A stretch of DNA of 64,000 nt from Carboxylicivirga taeanensis (GCF_051851475.1 NZ_JBPUSJ010000004.1:372001-436000); one strand, 5' to 3'; shown: positions 34,627-44,125, numbered from the stretch's first letter. Numbers and translations: made by a program. The notes: generated by a model not told the origin, from the letters alone.

Positions 34627-35487
34627 ATGAGACAACTCAAGATAACAAAGTCGATTACTAACCGCGAAAGCGCTTCTTTAGATAAGTATTTGCAGGAAAT
34701 TGGTCGTGAAGAATTGATTTCTGTAGAGGAAGAAGTAGAGTTAGCTCAACGTATCAAAAAAGGTGATCAAATTGCTTTGGAGAAATTAACCAGAGCGAAT
34801 TTACGTTTTGTGGTTTCAGTAGCTAAGCAATACCAGAATCAGGGTTTAAGTTTACCTGATTTAATTAACGAAGGTAACCTTGGTTTGATAAAGGCTGCAG
34901 AGAAGTTTGATGAAACGCGCGGGTTTAAGTTCATATCTTATGCGGTTTGGTGGATTCGACAGTCGATTCTTCAAGCGTTAGCTGAGCAGTCTCGTATTGT
35001 TCGTCTGCCTTTAAACCAGGTAGGTTCATTAAATAAAATTAATAAGGCTTATTCGAAGTTTGAGCAAGAAAACGAGCGTAAGCCATCACCGGAAGAGCTG
35101 GCCGATAAGCTGGAATTACCTCCGGAAAAAGTCGCTGACACAATGCGTGTTTCAGGACGCCACATCTCGGTTGATGCTCCTTTTGTTGAAGGGGAAGACA
35201 ACAGTTTGTTAGATGTATTGGTGAATGGAGATTCTCCCAATGCTGATAAGACGCTGATAAATGAGTCTTTAGCTCGTGAGATTGAGCGTGCCTTGGCGAC
35301 ACTTACTGAAAGAGAGAGCGATATAATTAAGCTGTTCTTTGGTATTGGTTGTCAGGAGATGACGCTGGAAGAGATTGGCGAGCGTTTTGGTTTGACACGT
35401 GAACGAGTGCGACAAATCAAAGAGAAAGCAATTCGTCGTTTACGTCATACTTCAAGAAGTAAGCTCTTAAAATCTTACTTAGGATAA
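34627..35487 (+). CDS. rpoD: primary sigma factor RpoD (Bacteroidetes type)
   Basis: This 286-residue sigma-70 factor belongs to the short form typical of Bacteroidetes, which lacks region 1.1 and reads the -33/-7 promoters seen throughout this window. Region 1.2 (SLDKYLQEIGREELI), region 2 (ANLRFVVSVAKQYQNQG, FKFISYAVWWIRQSI), region 3 and the region 4 helix-turn-helix (MTLEEIGERFGLTRERVRQIKEKA) are complete. ATG 34627 is used rather than the in-frame GTG at 34603, which lies inside the -7 box. The protein begins MRQLKITKSITNRES as in relatives. Its promoter fits its own specificity, so autoregulation is likely. Confidence 0.97.
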   Translation: MRQLKITKSITNRESASLDKYLQEIGREELISVEEEVELAQRIKKGDQIALEKLTRANLRFVVSVAKQYQNQGLSLPDLINEGNLGLIKAAEKFDETRGFKFISYAVWWIRQSILQALAEQSRIVRLPLNQVGSLNKINKAYSKFEQENERKPSPEELADKLELPPEKVADTMRVSGRHISVDAPFVEGEDNSLLDVLVNGDSPNADKTLINESLAREIERALATLTERESDIIKLFFGIGCQEMTLEEIGERFGLTRERVRQIKEKAIRRLRHTSRSKLLKSYLG

Positions 35488-35506
35488 GCTATAAAAGCAT
35501 AAAAAG

Positions 35507-35538
35507 AAAGGCCTCGAAGTTTACTTTGGGGCCTTTTT
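35507..35538. terminator. bidirectional terminator between rpoD and uvrB
   Basis: The stem AAAGGCC / GGCCTTT (35507-35513 with 35530-35536) is followed by T. Its right arm lies inside the last uvrB codons. Confidence 0.75.
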
Positions 35539-37530
35539 ATTAAGTAAACTTTCAAGTCGCTTAATTTCATCACGGTGCTGGGCAGCGCTGATAAAATCAA
35601 GCTCTTTAGCAGCTTTCTGCATCTCTTTCCGAGTTTTCTCAATGGCTTTTTTCAGTCCTTCAGCGCTCATGTATTCAACCACTGGATCTGCGGCAATATC
35701 GGCTCCTTCAGGCTCGATGTAGGCTTTGGCTTTGGAGGAGGCTTCAATAATTGTGGTAAGCTGTTTGTTTATCTGGGTTGGGGTAATGTTGTTCTTTTGA
35801 TTGTATTTCAGCTGCTTCTCGCGTCTGTATAGAGTGGCATCAATGGTTGCCTGCATACTTTTTGTAATGACATCGGCATACATAATAACACGGCCATTCA
35901 GATTTCGTGCTGCGCGACCGGCTGTCTGGGTCAGTGAACGCTCTGATCTTAAGAAGCCTTCCTTGTCTGCATCTAAAATAGCCACTAATGACACCTCAGG
36001 CAGATCCAATCCTTCACGGAGCAGATTAACCCCTATAAGTACATCAAATGTTCCCAGCCGGAGGTTCTCCATGATCTTTACCCGTTGCAATGTGTCCACA
36101 TCGGAATGGATGTATTCACATTTAATAGAGAGTCGGGTGAGGTACTTGGTTAGTTCTTCAGCCATTCGTTTGGTTAGTGTGGTGACCAGTATTCGTTCAT
36201 TTTTCTCTATACGGTCATTAATTTCATTTATTAGATCGTCAATTTGATTTTGGCTTGGTCGGACATCAATTTCCGGATCTAGCAGTCCTGTTGGTCGTAT
36301 TAGCTGCTCCACAATAACCCCTTCCGTTTGTTCCAACTCGTAATCAGCTGGTGTTGCACTCACGTAAATAATCTGGTTTACCATTGACTCAAACTCTTCG
36401 AACTTAAGCGGCCGGTTATCCAAAGCCGCGGGTAAACGGAACCCATATTCAACCAAATTTTCTTTTCGGGAGCGATCGCCGCCATACATTGCACGTATTT
36501 GAGGGATGGTAACGTGACTCTCGTCAATAACGATCAGGTAATCATCAGGAAAGTAGTCCAAAAGGCAGAAAGGGCGAGTCCCTTCATTGCGGCCATCAAA
36601 ATACCTGGAATAATTTTCAATACCCGGGCAGTAACCCAGTTCTCTAATCATTTCTAAATCGTAGTTAACCCGTTCGTCCAGTCGCTTTGCTTCAATGCTT
36701 TTACCGCTTTCCTTTAAAAACTGAACGTGTGCTGTAAGATCGTCCTGAATTTGTTGAATGGCCTGTTGAGTGCGCTCCTTTGATGTAATAAAGATATTGG
36801 CAGGATATATCTTCAGGGTATCCAGCGACTCTATACGTTTGCCGTTTTCCGGATAAAATAGCTCTATTTCTTCTATTTCATCGCCCCAAAATATAACTCG
36901 ACAGGCATGGTCGGCGTAGGCCAGAAATATTTCAACGGTATCACCTTTCACCCTGAAATTGCCTCGCTCAAACATCACTTCGTTGCGCGAGTAGAGACTG
37001 TCTACCAACTGTCTTAAAAAGGCATTTCTTGATACCTGGCTGTTTTTCTCGATGGTGATGACTCCTGAATGAAAATCCTCTGGATTACCAATGCCATAAA
37101 GACAGGAAACTGAGGAAACGACAATGACATCTCTTCTGCCAGAAAGCAAAGCAGAGGTAGCACTCAGCCTTAATTTTTCAATTTCATCGTTTATGGATAA
37201 ATCCTTTTCGATGTAGGTGTCTGTTACCGGTAAGTAGGCCTCTGGTTGATAGTAATCGTAATAGGACACGAAATACTCGACCGCATTATTGGGGAAAAAC
37301 TGCTTAAACTCTCCATATAGCTGAGCAGCTAACGTTTTGTTATGCGATAATATGAGAGTTGGCCGTTGTACCTGTTCAATAACATTGGCCACGGTAAATG
37401 TTTTTCCGGAACCGGTTACGCCGAGCAGAGCCTGGTGTTTTTGGTTGTTCAGTATCCCTTTTGTTAATTGCTCGATGGCTTGCGGCTGGTCGCCAGTTGG
37501 TGCAAAATCCGATAATATTTTAAGCTCCAT
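35521..37530 (-). CDS. uvrB: excinuclease ABC subunit B
   Basis: This 669-residue damage-verification helicase acts in nucleotide excision repair. Walker A is GVTGSGKT (37-44). The beta-hairpin that grips damaged DNA is seen in YYDYYQPEAYLP (about 92-103). Also present are the helicase motifs DESHVTI and LLREGLDLPEV, the QTAGRAARN motif VI, and the C-terminal UVR motif (QHRDEIKRLE, about 650) that contacts UvrC. Length is normal. It converges on rpoD and follows the DUF6089 gene on the same strand with its own unit. Confidence 0.97.
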   Translation of the reverse strand: MELKILSDFAPTGDQPQAIEQLTKGILNNQKHQALLGVTGSGKTFTVANVIEQVQRPTLILSHNKTLAAQLYGEFKQFFPNNAVEYFVSYYDYYQPEAYLPVTDTYIEKDLSINDEIEKLRLSATSALLSGRRDVIVVSSVSCLYGIGNPEDFHSGVITIEKNSQVSRNAFLRQLVDSLYSRNEVMFERGNFRVKGDTVEIFLAYADHACRVIFWGDEIEEIELFYPENGKRIESLDTLKIYPANIFITSKERTQQAIQQIQDDLTAHVQFLKESGKSIEAKRLDERVNYDLEMIRELGYCPGIENYSRYFDGRNEGTRPFCLLDYFPDDYLIVIDESHVTIPQIRAMYGGDRSRKENLVEYGFRLPAALDNRPLKFEEFESMVNQIIYVSATPADYELEQTEGVIVEQLIRPTGLLDPEIDVRPSQNQIDDLINEINDRIEKNERILVTTLTKRMAEELTKYLTRLSIKCEYIHSDVDTLQRVKIMENLRLGTFDVLIGVNLLREGLDLPEVSLVAILDADKEGFLRSERSLTQTAGRAARNLNGRVIMYADVITKSMQATIDATLYRREKQLKYNQKNNITPTQINKQLTTIIEASSKAKAYIEPEGADIAADPVVEYMSAEGLKKAIEKTRKEMQKAAKELDFISAAQHRDEIKRLESLLNKKAPK

Positions 37531-37563
37531 TGTCCACTTTAATTTATTTGCCTTTGGTCAAGT

Positions 37564-37597
37564 GACAAAAAAAGAGTTGCAATTGCAACTCTTTCGG
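37564..37597 (-). terminator. terminator after the DUF6089 gene
   Basis: A perfect 24-base palindrome (37571-37594, GAGTTGCAA/TTGCAACTC core) is followed on the minus strand by seven T. It lies 21 bases past the stop. Confidence 0.85.
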
Positions 37598-37614
37598 TAT
37601 TTTGTAATGATTTT

Positions 37615-38439
37615 TTATCTTCTGCGTTTTCTCTTTATCGCTTTCGAATTGCGTTTTGATGAGCCGCGGTATTGAGAGCGCGTTTTTAAGTAGGCCTTTC
37701 TGTTGTATTTAGGCTCATTTCGCCAACGACTATCATCGATTAAGTAAGTAATGCCTATTGATGTGGTATAATAAAAATCGTTTGACTCTGTCTGTACCAC
37801 ACCGCCTCCAGGTATTTCATACTCTTTGTGGGCATCTAAATCATCTGTAAATGGAACCGTCCCGATGCCTTCGATATTAACACTCCACTGAGAGTTAATC
37901 CAAAGTGAGATGCCGAGGCCGCCCGAAAAAGTAGGGGTAATACCGCTCGCTTCGTTCCAAACAGAACCATATTCTTGATCAAATCCGGCACCATAGACGC
38001 CATAATATTTTGTTGCGCTATAATACAAAGCTCCTACCTGTCCGATAATATATGGATTAATTGAGCGTTGTTTGAAGTAGCCGAATAAAACATCTATGGG
38101 TCGAAACGTAACGCCTACATTAAATTCTCCATAAGTATTGTCAAACCATGCGTTATTTATGCCGGGAGCAGAAAGCTGTATTCCGCTCATTTCGCCTCCC
38201 ATAATTGAAGCTCTGGCTGAAAGAAAGGTTGTGAGTTCCTTATCTGCATTAACACCCAGAGATAGATGTGTTCGCCCATCATCAACAAGGTCGCCATAAA
38301 AATGGTTAGCCCCAAGACGCCCTGTTACACTAAATCCTTCCCATATAGTTGATCTTCGTCTACGTTGGGCAACAGACTCAGGTAAGACTGTTGCAATGAG
38401 GATTGCAATAATTATGATTGTTCTTAATGACGACGGCAT
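37615..38439 (-). CDS. DUF6089-type outer-membrane barrel with basic tail
   Basis: This 274-residue protein has a signal peptide (about 1-24, ending SVAQ) and an eight-stranded-like small barrel with GRLGANHFYGDLVDDGRTH and NVGVTFRPIDVLFGYF, typical of the DUF6089 family in Bacteroidetes. The function is unknown; such proteins are structural or assembly-related outer-membrane proteins. The last 35 residues are very basic (RKAYLKTRSQYRG, ending KRKRRR) and extend beyond the final barrel strand. The mature N-terminus also starts with RRRR. It is monocistronic with a strong terminator. Confidence 0.75.
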   Translation of the reverse strand: MPSSLRTIIIIAILIATVLPESVAQRRRRSTIWEGFSVTGRLGANHFYGDLVDDGRTHLSLGVNADKELTTFLSARASIMGGEMSGIQLSAPGINNAWFDNTYGEFNVGVTFRPIDVLFGYFKQRSINPYIIGQVGALYYSATKYYGVYGAGFDQEYGSVWNEASGITPTFSGGLGISLWINSQWSVNIEGIGTVPFTDDLDAHKEYEIPGGGVVQTESNDFYYTTSIGITYLIDDSRWRNEPKYNRKAYLKTRSQYRGSSKRNSKAIKRKRRR

Positions 38440-38589
38440 TCGAATGTGCTTTAATTATGGTGTAAAAATGTAAAAAACTTTACGATTAGAAAAATCAATT
38501 TATTCCAAAGGTGTAATAAAGACTTCATTTTACGAAAAAAAATTTACAGATAACGTATTTTACTTAGTAAAAGTAAGTTTTTTTTACAC

Positions 38590-39345
38590 TTAAATCTTAA
38601 GAATTGCATTCATCGTCTTTTTTATCGTTTCTAAATCCGAGTAAAATCGACTGAACTCAGGTATGCCGCTTACACCACCCATATTTATATTGTCATTTTT
38701 ATAGGTCATAGGGGAAGGAAACTCTTTGCGAGCCGAAAAGTGAAATTCTTTGGCGCCAGTTTTTGCTGCCAGTTCTGCAATGTTATCCGGTTTAACACCT
38801 GAGCCAACAAGTATTGTAATGCGTCCGTTGGCCTGTTTGATGAGCTCTGAAAGACAATCTATGCCTAATGGAGCTGTTTGTTGCATACCCGATGTTAATA
38901 CTCTTGTCGCTCCAAGAGATATCAGTTCTTCAAGCGCTTTTTCCGGTGCATTACACATATCAAATGCCCGGTGGAACGTAAAAGGCAGTTCTCCTGAAGC
39001 ATCAATAAGTTTTTGTGTGTTGGGTACGTCAATATCGCCATTTGTCAGGAGGCAACCCGAAACAATGCCATCAGCACCGAGTTGTTTTGCCATTCTTATG
39101 TCATTTAGCATGACATTTATTTCTTCGCTGGAATACACAAAATCGCCACCTCTGGGTCTGATGATTACAAAAACTTGAATATTGGGAGCCATTTTTTTTA
39201 CTTCCATAATCATGCCTGCACTTGGAGTTGTACCTCCTTCAAACAGATTATCGCAAAGTTCCACACGCTGTGCGCCAGCTTCTTGTGCATTGAGGGCTGA
39301 TTGAACAGAATCAATGCAGATTTCAAATGAATAGTTCTTAGTCAT
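38590..39345 (-). CDS. cutC: CutC family protein (copper homeostasis annotation)
   Basis: This 251-residue TIM-barrel protein matches CutC: the N-terminal FEICIDSVQSALNAQEAGAQRVELCDNL region, the MIRPRGGDF-like segment (IIRPRGGDFVYS), FTFHRAFDMC and the C-terminal HFSARKEF. CutC was named for copper tolerance, but its biochemical role remains unsettled. The start ATG overlaps the end of the upstream acyl-CoA synthetase gene by 8 bases, so the two are translationally coupled. A TTTTACT-T-AGTAAAA palindrome (38558-38572) lies beyond its stop. Confidence 0.93.
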   Translation of the reverse strand: MTKNYSFEICIDSVQSALNAQEAGAQRVELCDNLFEGGTTPSAGMIMEVKKMAPNIQVFVIIRPRGGDFVYSSEEINVMLNDIRMAKQLGADGIVSGCLLTNGDIDVPNTQKLIDASGELPFTFHRAFDMCNAPEKALEELISLGATRVLTSGMQQTAPLGIDCLSELIKQANGRITILVGSGVKPDNIAELAAKTGAKEFHFSARKEFPSPMTYKNDNINMGGVSGIPEFSRFYSDLETIKKTMNAILKI

Positions 39346-41254
39346 TATTAGTCAGATAAATCCTTAAATTACTAATGTTTGTGCCAGATATGAAGTTTTT
39401 AGCTTCGGGGGTATAAAGATAGTCTATCTCGTGCGAAAAGTACTCTTCGACCTTCGGTCTTACTACTTTCATTGTGCTGTTTAGGAGTTTGTTTTTTTCC
39501 GTAAAGCTTTCTTTCAAAACGACTAGTGTGCTGGGCAGCCATCTGGAAGGAAAGTTAAAATCATTGTTGTTAGACGCTTTTAGACTGCTTATTTCATCAA
39601 AAATGAGCTGAAGTATTTCTATTAGAGTTTGCTCTTCTTCAATTGTTTTATTGTTCTGTCTTAGCCAGAGGTTTATTTTTTCTTTATTGGGCACTATCAA
39701 GCCGCTGGTATAGGGGTTTTGGTTGTTATGAAGAATAAACTGATCGATGTATTCGCAGTGATCAATGATGGCTTCCTCTATGCCTTCCGGACTGTATTTT
39801 TCCCCATCTGCACCTATAAGAAGACTTTTAAAACGCCCCAATACATATAAGTAATTATGAGCGTCTAAATAGCCAAGGTCACCGGTGTAAAGCCATTGAT
39901 CTTTTATCGTTTCATTAGTGGCCTCTTTATTGCGCCAGTATCCTTGCATGACATTTTCTCCGCGTATTACAATCTCACCTTTTTCGCCAACCGGCAACGT
40001 CTTGCCATCGCTGTCACAAATTTTAATTTCCAGCTGGTTAACGACCTTGCCCGACGAACCAAGCTTATGATGTTTGGGTGTATTGGCAGAAATGATGGGT
40101 GAAGCTTCGCTCAAGCCATAGCCCTGATACATGGGAATACCTATTGCGTAGAAGAAACGTTGCAGTTCAATGTCGAGCAAAGCGCCACCACCAATAAAAT
40201 ATTGTAGTTTACCGCCAAAGCGCTCTTTTATTTTATTAAAGATTAGCTGCTTGTAGAGGCAATATATTGGGTATAAAAGTTTTTTGAGTCCTTTTCCTGC
40301 TTGCTCACCATCACCATTGTACCAGTATGCAAAGTGAAGGCCGGATTCAAACAGGCGGGATGCTGTTGCGCCTTTTCCCTGAATGGCTTTTTCTATGTTT
40401 TTCTTGAAATTCTTTGCCAAAGCAGGTACACTCATTAAAATCTCTGGTTTAATTTCCTGCATGTTGGTCACAAAGTTTTTCAGTGTTTCGTGCTGGTTGC
40501 GACCAATTTGCACGGCAGCTATTGATGCACCTTTATGCATGAAGGAGTACAGAGAGGCCGTGTGAGCAAAGGCATGATCCCATGGCAACACAACCAGTGT
40601 TTTATAATGCTGGGGAACGTTAATATAGCTGAAGGCCTGTTCAACATTTGCTGTGTAATTTCTGTGTGAAAGGATGATTCCCTTGGGGTCGGCAGTGGTG
40701 CCCGATGTGTAGCAGATATTGGCAGGTGTTTCTGGCTTTACTGCTTCCATGGCATGTGCTAACGCTGAAGGAGCTTTTTGTGCATGTTGTTTGCCTACTT
40801 TAAAAAGTTCTGTAATCGTTGTTTCGTCTTCTTCCAGCTCATTAACATCATCTAAAATTATTACTCGTTTTAGTTCGGTTAGCTGTGGTTTTACCAATCG
40901 TATTTTATCTAGTTGATTGCGGGATACGATGATGGTCTCTGACTGTGAGTGGTTTAGTCTGAATATAAGGTCGTTATCAGCTTCTAGTTTGGTGGATAGA
41001 GGTACGTTGATGGCGCCAACGTGTAGAATCGCTAATTCGCTTACCAACCAAAGCCGTCTGCCTTCCGAGAGCAAGGCCACCCGGTCGCCAAGCTTAATGC
41101 CTAATGACAGAAGTGCGTTACTCAAATGATGGACTTCAGCTTGTATTTCCTTGTACGAATATGAGGCGTATTTATCCGTCTCTTTTTCCCATATTAACGG
41201 GTTATCGGGGTATTTGATAACACTTTCCTCAAAAAAATCGATTAAGCTTTTCAT
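39338..41254 (-). CDS. long-chain fatty acid-CoA ligase (AMP-forming)
   Basis: This 638-residue ANL-superfamily enzyme activates fatty acids via an acyl-AMP intermediate, on the cytoplasmic membrane face. The P-loop-like A3 motif YTSGTTADPKG (about 181-191), A5 YQGYGLSEASP, A7 YTGDLGYLD and the A8/A10 region (GADGEKYSPEGIE) are intact. The length fits long-chain acyl-CoA synthetases (FadD/Faa-like). It is the first gene of a two-gene unit with cutC. The fatty-acid chain preference is not determinable here. Confidence 0.92.
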   Translation of the reverse strand: MKSLIDFFEESVIKYPDNPLIWEKETDKYASYSYKEIQAEVHHLSNALLSLGIKLGDRVALLSEGRRLWLVSELAILHVGAINVPLSTKLEADNDLIFRLNHSQSETIIVSRNQLDKIRLVKPQLTELKRVIILDDVNELEEDETTITELFKVGKQHAQKAPSALAHAMEAVKPETPANICYTSGTTADPKGIILSHRNYTANVEQAFSYINVPQHYKTLVVLPWDHAFAHTASLYSFMHKGASIAAVQIGRNQHETLKNFVTNMQEIKPEILMSVPALAKNFKKNIEKAIQGKGATASRLFESGLHFAYWYNGDGEQAGKGLKKLLYPIYCLYKQLIFNKIKERFGGKLQYFIGGGALLDIELQRFFYAIGIPMYQGYGLSEASPIISANTPKHHKLGSSGKVVNQLEIKICDSDGKTLPVGEKGEIVIRGENVMQGYWRNKEATNETIKDQWLYTGDLGYLDAHNYLYVLGRFKSLLIGADGEKYSPEGIEEAIIDHCEYIDQFILHNNQNPYTSGLIVPNKEKINLWLRQNNKTIEEEQTLIEILQLIFDEISSLKASNNNDFNFPSRWLPSTLVVLKESFTEKNKLLNSTMKVVRPKVEEYFSHEIDYLYTPEAKNFISGTNISNLRIYLTNND

Positions 41255-41450
41255 ATTCTAAATTTTTCAGGGGTTAAAGTTAAATTAAAATTATTAGAAC
41301 TTTTTGTGTTCGTTTTCGACCATTTGGTGTGTATATTCGGACAAGTATTTTATTATAATCTTTATCTAATATTCAGTAAGTTAGTGTTTAATAGATGGTG
41401 GCAAGGAAATTGATTACATTTTGTAGATTAATTAAGTTAAACCTTGTACC

Positions 41451-42794
41451 ATGAAGAAATATGCATTGTTTTTTATGCTGTTATTTGGGACTATAACAGT
41501 TACATCTTATGTTGAAGCGCAAAACACTGCCCAAATGGACAGTGTGGAGTGTCTTAAAAATTATTCTTTGTATAAAGAAGCGCTTAAGAAAAAAATGTAC
41601 GATTATTCCATTGGCGCCTGGCGCGCGATGTTTGATAATTGTCCCGATGTGACCATTCGACTTTACGCCGATGGAGTCGATATTTACAAATACTACATTG
41701 ATAAAGAGAAAGACAATCTAAGAAAGCAATCTTTGGTTGATACTTTATTGTTGATTTATGATCGGCGTATTCAGTATTTTGGAGATCATCCCAAATATCC
41801 CAAGGGCTGGGTGCTTGGCCGTAAAGGATTGGACATAGTTACCTACAGGCGCAATGAAATTTCAGAGTTAGAAAAGGCGGTAACCTGTTTTGAAGCATCT
41901 CATGGCGCGCTTGGAAAAAAGATGGAACCGATGGTAGCAGTTAATTGGTTACAGGCTACAAACGCTTTGCTGGCAACCGGGGAAAGAACCTCTTCAGAAC
42001 TTCTTGATGTCTATATGGATGTAGACCAAGTGTTGGCTTATCATATCAAAAAGCAAACGAATGAGGAGTTGGTGGAGATGCTCAATAAAGCCAGTGATAC
42101 CTGCGTTGAAATTGCAATTAGAAGTGGATTTGATAATTGTGAGGCGCTTGAACAAACACTTACTGCAAAGTATGAACAGGTGAAAGACAATACCGATGGT
42201 TTGTCTCGGTTGTTAAAGCTGTTGGATGCTTTTGATTGCTCGGGGGGTAATTTATATGCTCAGGCAGCTGAACGTAATTACCAATTAGCTCCAACAGCCG
42301 ATGCTTCATACATGTTGGCAAAGTATTTTATTAAGCAAAATGATTTTAATAAGGCGAAGGAGTACTATTTAAAAACAATCAGTCAGGCTGATGATCAGGA
42401 ACTGCAGGCTAAGTGCTTTTATGAATTAGCAGTGGTTACATTTTCACACTACAAAAATGGTCCGGAAGCCCGGGAGTACGCTCAAAATGCCTTGGAAATG
42501 AAGCGCGACTGGGGAAAACCCCATATTCTTATAGGAAATATTTATGCGCACGAGAGTTCAAAATACGGTGATAGTGATTTTGATCATCAAACGGTGTACT
42601 GGGTTGCTATTGACCAATTTAAAAAGGCAAAGATGATCGATCCAGAATGCGCTGATGAGGCAGAGAAGCAAATAAATTTATACTCACAATATATTCCTGA
42701 TAAGGAAACAGGCTTTTTTCATGGCGTCCAGGAAGGTGATAACTATACGATTGGCTCATGGATTAATGAAAAGACGGTGGTGAGGTACCGTTAA
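41451..42794 (+). CDS. exported TPR-repeat protein, 447 residues
   Basis: The protein starts with a clear signal peptide (about 1-23, ending VEAQ) and has TPR-like helix pairs, most convincingly in the C-terminal half (ASYMLAKYFIKQNDFNKAKEYY, PHILIGNIYAHESSKYG). It resembles uncharacterised periplasmic TPR proteins of Bacteroidetes. It is monocistronic, with a hairpin terminator shared with the convergent epimerase gene. No function can be assigned. Confidence 0.8.
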   Translation: MKKYALFFMLLFGTITVTSYVEAQNTAQMDSVECLKNYSLYKEALKKKMYDYSIGAWRAMFDNCPDVTIRLYADGVDIYKYYIDKEKDNLRKQSLVDTLLLIYDRRIQYFGDHPKYPKGWVLGRKGLDIVTYRRNEISELEKAVTCFEASHGALGKKMEPMVAVNWLQATNALLATGERTSSELLDVYMDVDQVLAYHIKKQTNEELVEMLNKASDTCVEIAIRSGFDNCEALEQTLTAKYEQVKDNTDGLSRLLKLLDAFDCSGGNLYAQAAERNYQLAPTADASYMLAKYFIKQNDFNKAKEYYLKTISQADDQELQAKCFYELAVVTFSHYKNGPEAREYAQNALEMKRDWGKPHILIGNIYAHESSKYGDSDFDHQTVYWVAIDQFKKAKMIDPECADEAEKQINLYSQYIPDKETGFFHGVQEGDNYTIGSWINEKTVVRYR

Positions 42795-42805
42795 TCATAT
42801 AACAA

Positions 42806-42835
42806 AAGAGGCTGTTTCAGATGAAGCAGCCTCTT
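42806..42835. terminator. shared terminator between TPR and epimerase genes
   Basis: The stem AAGAGGCTG / CAGCCTCTT has a 12-base loop. The T-run is on the minus-strand side, so it best ends the epimerase transcript. Confidence 0.65.
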
Positions 42836-42841
42836 GATGTG

Positions 42842-43891
42842 TTAATCAGCGATTCCAAACTTGTATACGGTTGTTTGCGTATAGGTATTCCCGGGCTTCA
42901 GCTCCGCGCTTGGGAAATGATCAATGTTGGGAGAGTTGGGGTATTTTTGAGCTTCAAAGCAAATGCCATAATACTGGTCGAAAGTCACCTCGTCACGGCC
43001 AAAGCTACCATCCAGAAAATTACCGGTATAAACCTGAAAACCTGGCTCTGTGGTATAAAATTCTAATGAACGGCCTGTGCTTTCATCAACTAAACGGGCA
43101 CCAATGTTTAAATCGCCCTCAAAGCCATTGATGACGTAATTATGGTCATATCCATCAATCTCATGGATGCGCTCGCCAATCTTTCGCGGCATCATAAAAT
43201 CGAGTGGCGAATCATTGACGGCCACAATTTCACCTGTAGGAATATCATTCTCATCTTTAGGAGTAAACTTATCTGCATACAACACCAGTGAATGCTCAAG
43301 TACGTTGTTTTGCATGCTCGACAGGTTAAAATAGGAGTGATTCGTTAAGTTGATTATGGTTTTTTTGTCTGTTGTTGCTTCGTAGTCAATCACCAGTTCG
43401 TTATCAAAAGTTAACGTGTAGGTTAGTTTGACATTCAGATTACCGGGGTAGCCCTCTTCCATGTCTTTTGATTGCAGTGTCAGTACAACACCTGTTCGCT
43501 TGGGCTCTTTAAAGGTTTCAATGTTCCATACTTTCTGGTGGAAGCCATTGGGGCCTCCATGTAATGCGTTTGACCCGTTGTTGCAGTTTAGCTGATAAGT
43601 TGTATTGTCAAGTGAGAATTTTCCATTTTCAATTCTGTTTGCATATCGGCCGATTGATGCACCAAAATAGGGACATTGGCTTTTGTATAATTCACTCAAG
43701 TAGGTTTCGACATCATCAAACCCAAGTGCAATTTCAGCAAAGTTACCACGTCTGTCGGGTGTTTTAATGCTCATGATAATGCCGCCATAGTTGGTCACCG
43801 TCACTTGCGTGTGCTTGCGATTTTGTAAGACGACTGTTGTAATTTCTTGATTTAATGCAGGAATGAATTGTTTTTTTTCATTGATTATCAT
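42842..43891 (-). CDS. galM: aldose 1-epimerase (galactose mutarotase)
   Basis: This 349-residue cytoplasmic enzyme interconverts alpha and beta anomers of hexoses. Substrate-binding and catalytic motifs are present: GRYANRIENGKF, LHGGPNGFHQKVW with a catalytic histidine, the LTNHSYFNLS histidine, and the catalytic glutamate in EPGFQVYTGNF. No signal peptide is found, unlike some Bacteroidetes relatives. Length is normal. No gal operon genes are adjacent, so a general sugar role is likely. Confidence 0.94.
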   Translation of the reverse strand: MIINEKKQFIPALNQEITTVVLQNRKHTQVTVTNYGGIIMSIKTPDRRGNFAEIALGFDDVETYLSELYKSQCPYFGASIGRYANRIENGKFSLDNTTYQLNCNNGSNALHGGPNGFHQKVWNIETFKEPKRTGVVLTLQSKDMEEGYPGNLNVKLTYTLTFDNELVIDYEATTDKKTIINLTNHSYFNLSSMQNNVLEHSLVLYADKFTPKDENDIPTGEIVAVNDSPLDFMMPRKIGERIHEIDGYDHNYVINGFEGDLNIGARLVDESTGRSLEFYTTEPGFQVYTGNFLDGSFGRDEVTFDQYYGICFEAQKYPNSPNIDHFPSAELKPGNTYTQTTVYKFGIAD

Positions 43892-43915
43892 AGTGGTTGT
43901 TGTCGATTAGATTAA

Positions 43916-43923
43916 CAAAAATA
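43916..43923 (-). promoter_or_regulatory. -7 box for galM
   Basis: The minus strand reads TATTTTTG, 25 bases before the start codon. No -33 box is clear. Confidence 0.42.
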
Positions 43924-43961
43924 CGAAAAAAGTTAATTTTAACATTTTATTACTTTTTATA

Positions 43962-43991
43962 TTGTCAACAATTAAAAAAGTAGTAGTTTTA
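43962..43991 (+). promoter_or_regulatory. possible promoter of the purL-upstream RNA
   Basis: TTG (43962-43964), a 19-base spacer and TAGTTTTA (43984-43991, one mismatch to TAnnTTTG) point to a transcript start near 43998. Confidence 0.35.
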
Positions 43992-44125
43992 TACCTGAAA
44001 GATAGACATATTTCTTTCATTACGCTGGCTACTTTTATCCGGCAGGATAAATTAAATAAGCGCAGGTAGTTTTTTGGTTTTAGAGAGAAGAGGTTGTTCT
44101 ATTGAATAACCTCTTTGTTTTATTT
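43992..44125 (+). ncRNA. candidate structured RNA or leader upstream of purL
   Basis: The stretch can fold into a closed structure. TACCTG (43992-43997) pairs with CAGGTA (44063-44068), enclosing an AAAGA/TCTTT hairpin (43998-44002 with 44013-44017). CGC (44023-44025) pairs with GCG (44060-44062). A 7-bp TTTATCC/GGATAAA hairpin with a GGCA loop forms at 44034-44051. An 8-bp terminator hairpin with a T-rich tail follows (44088-44125). No known riboswitch consensus fits by eye. It could be a purL leader element or a free small RNA. Confidence 0.35.
44088..44125 (+). terminator. orphan terminator in front of purL
   Basis: The stem AAGAGGTT / AACCTCTT has a 12-base loop and is followed by TGTTTTATTT. 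No rightward gene precedes it, so it either ends a small RNA or attenuates purL. Confidence 0.65.

Noticed and set aside
43992..44125. Known TPP, purine or ZTP riboswitch upstream of purL
   Set aside because: The conserved core words of these classes are not found by eye; I report only an unclassified fold.
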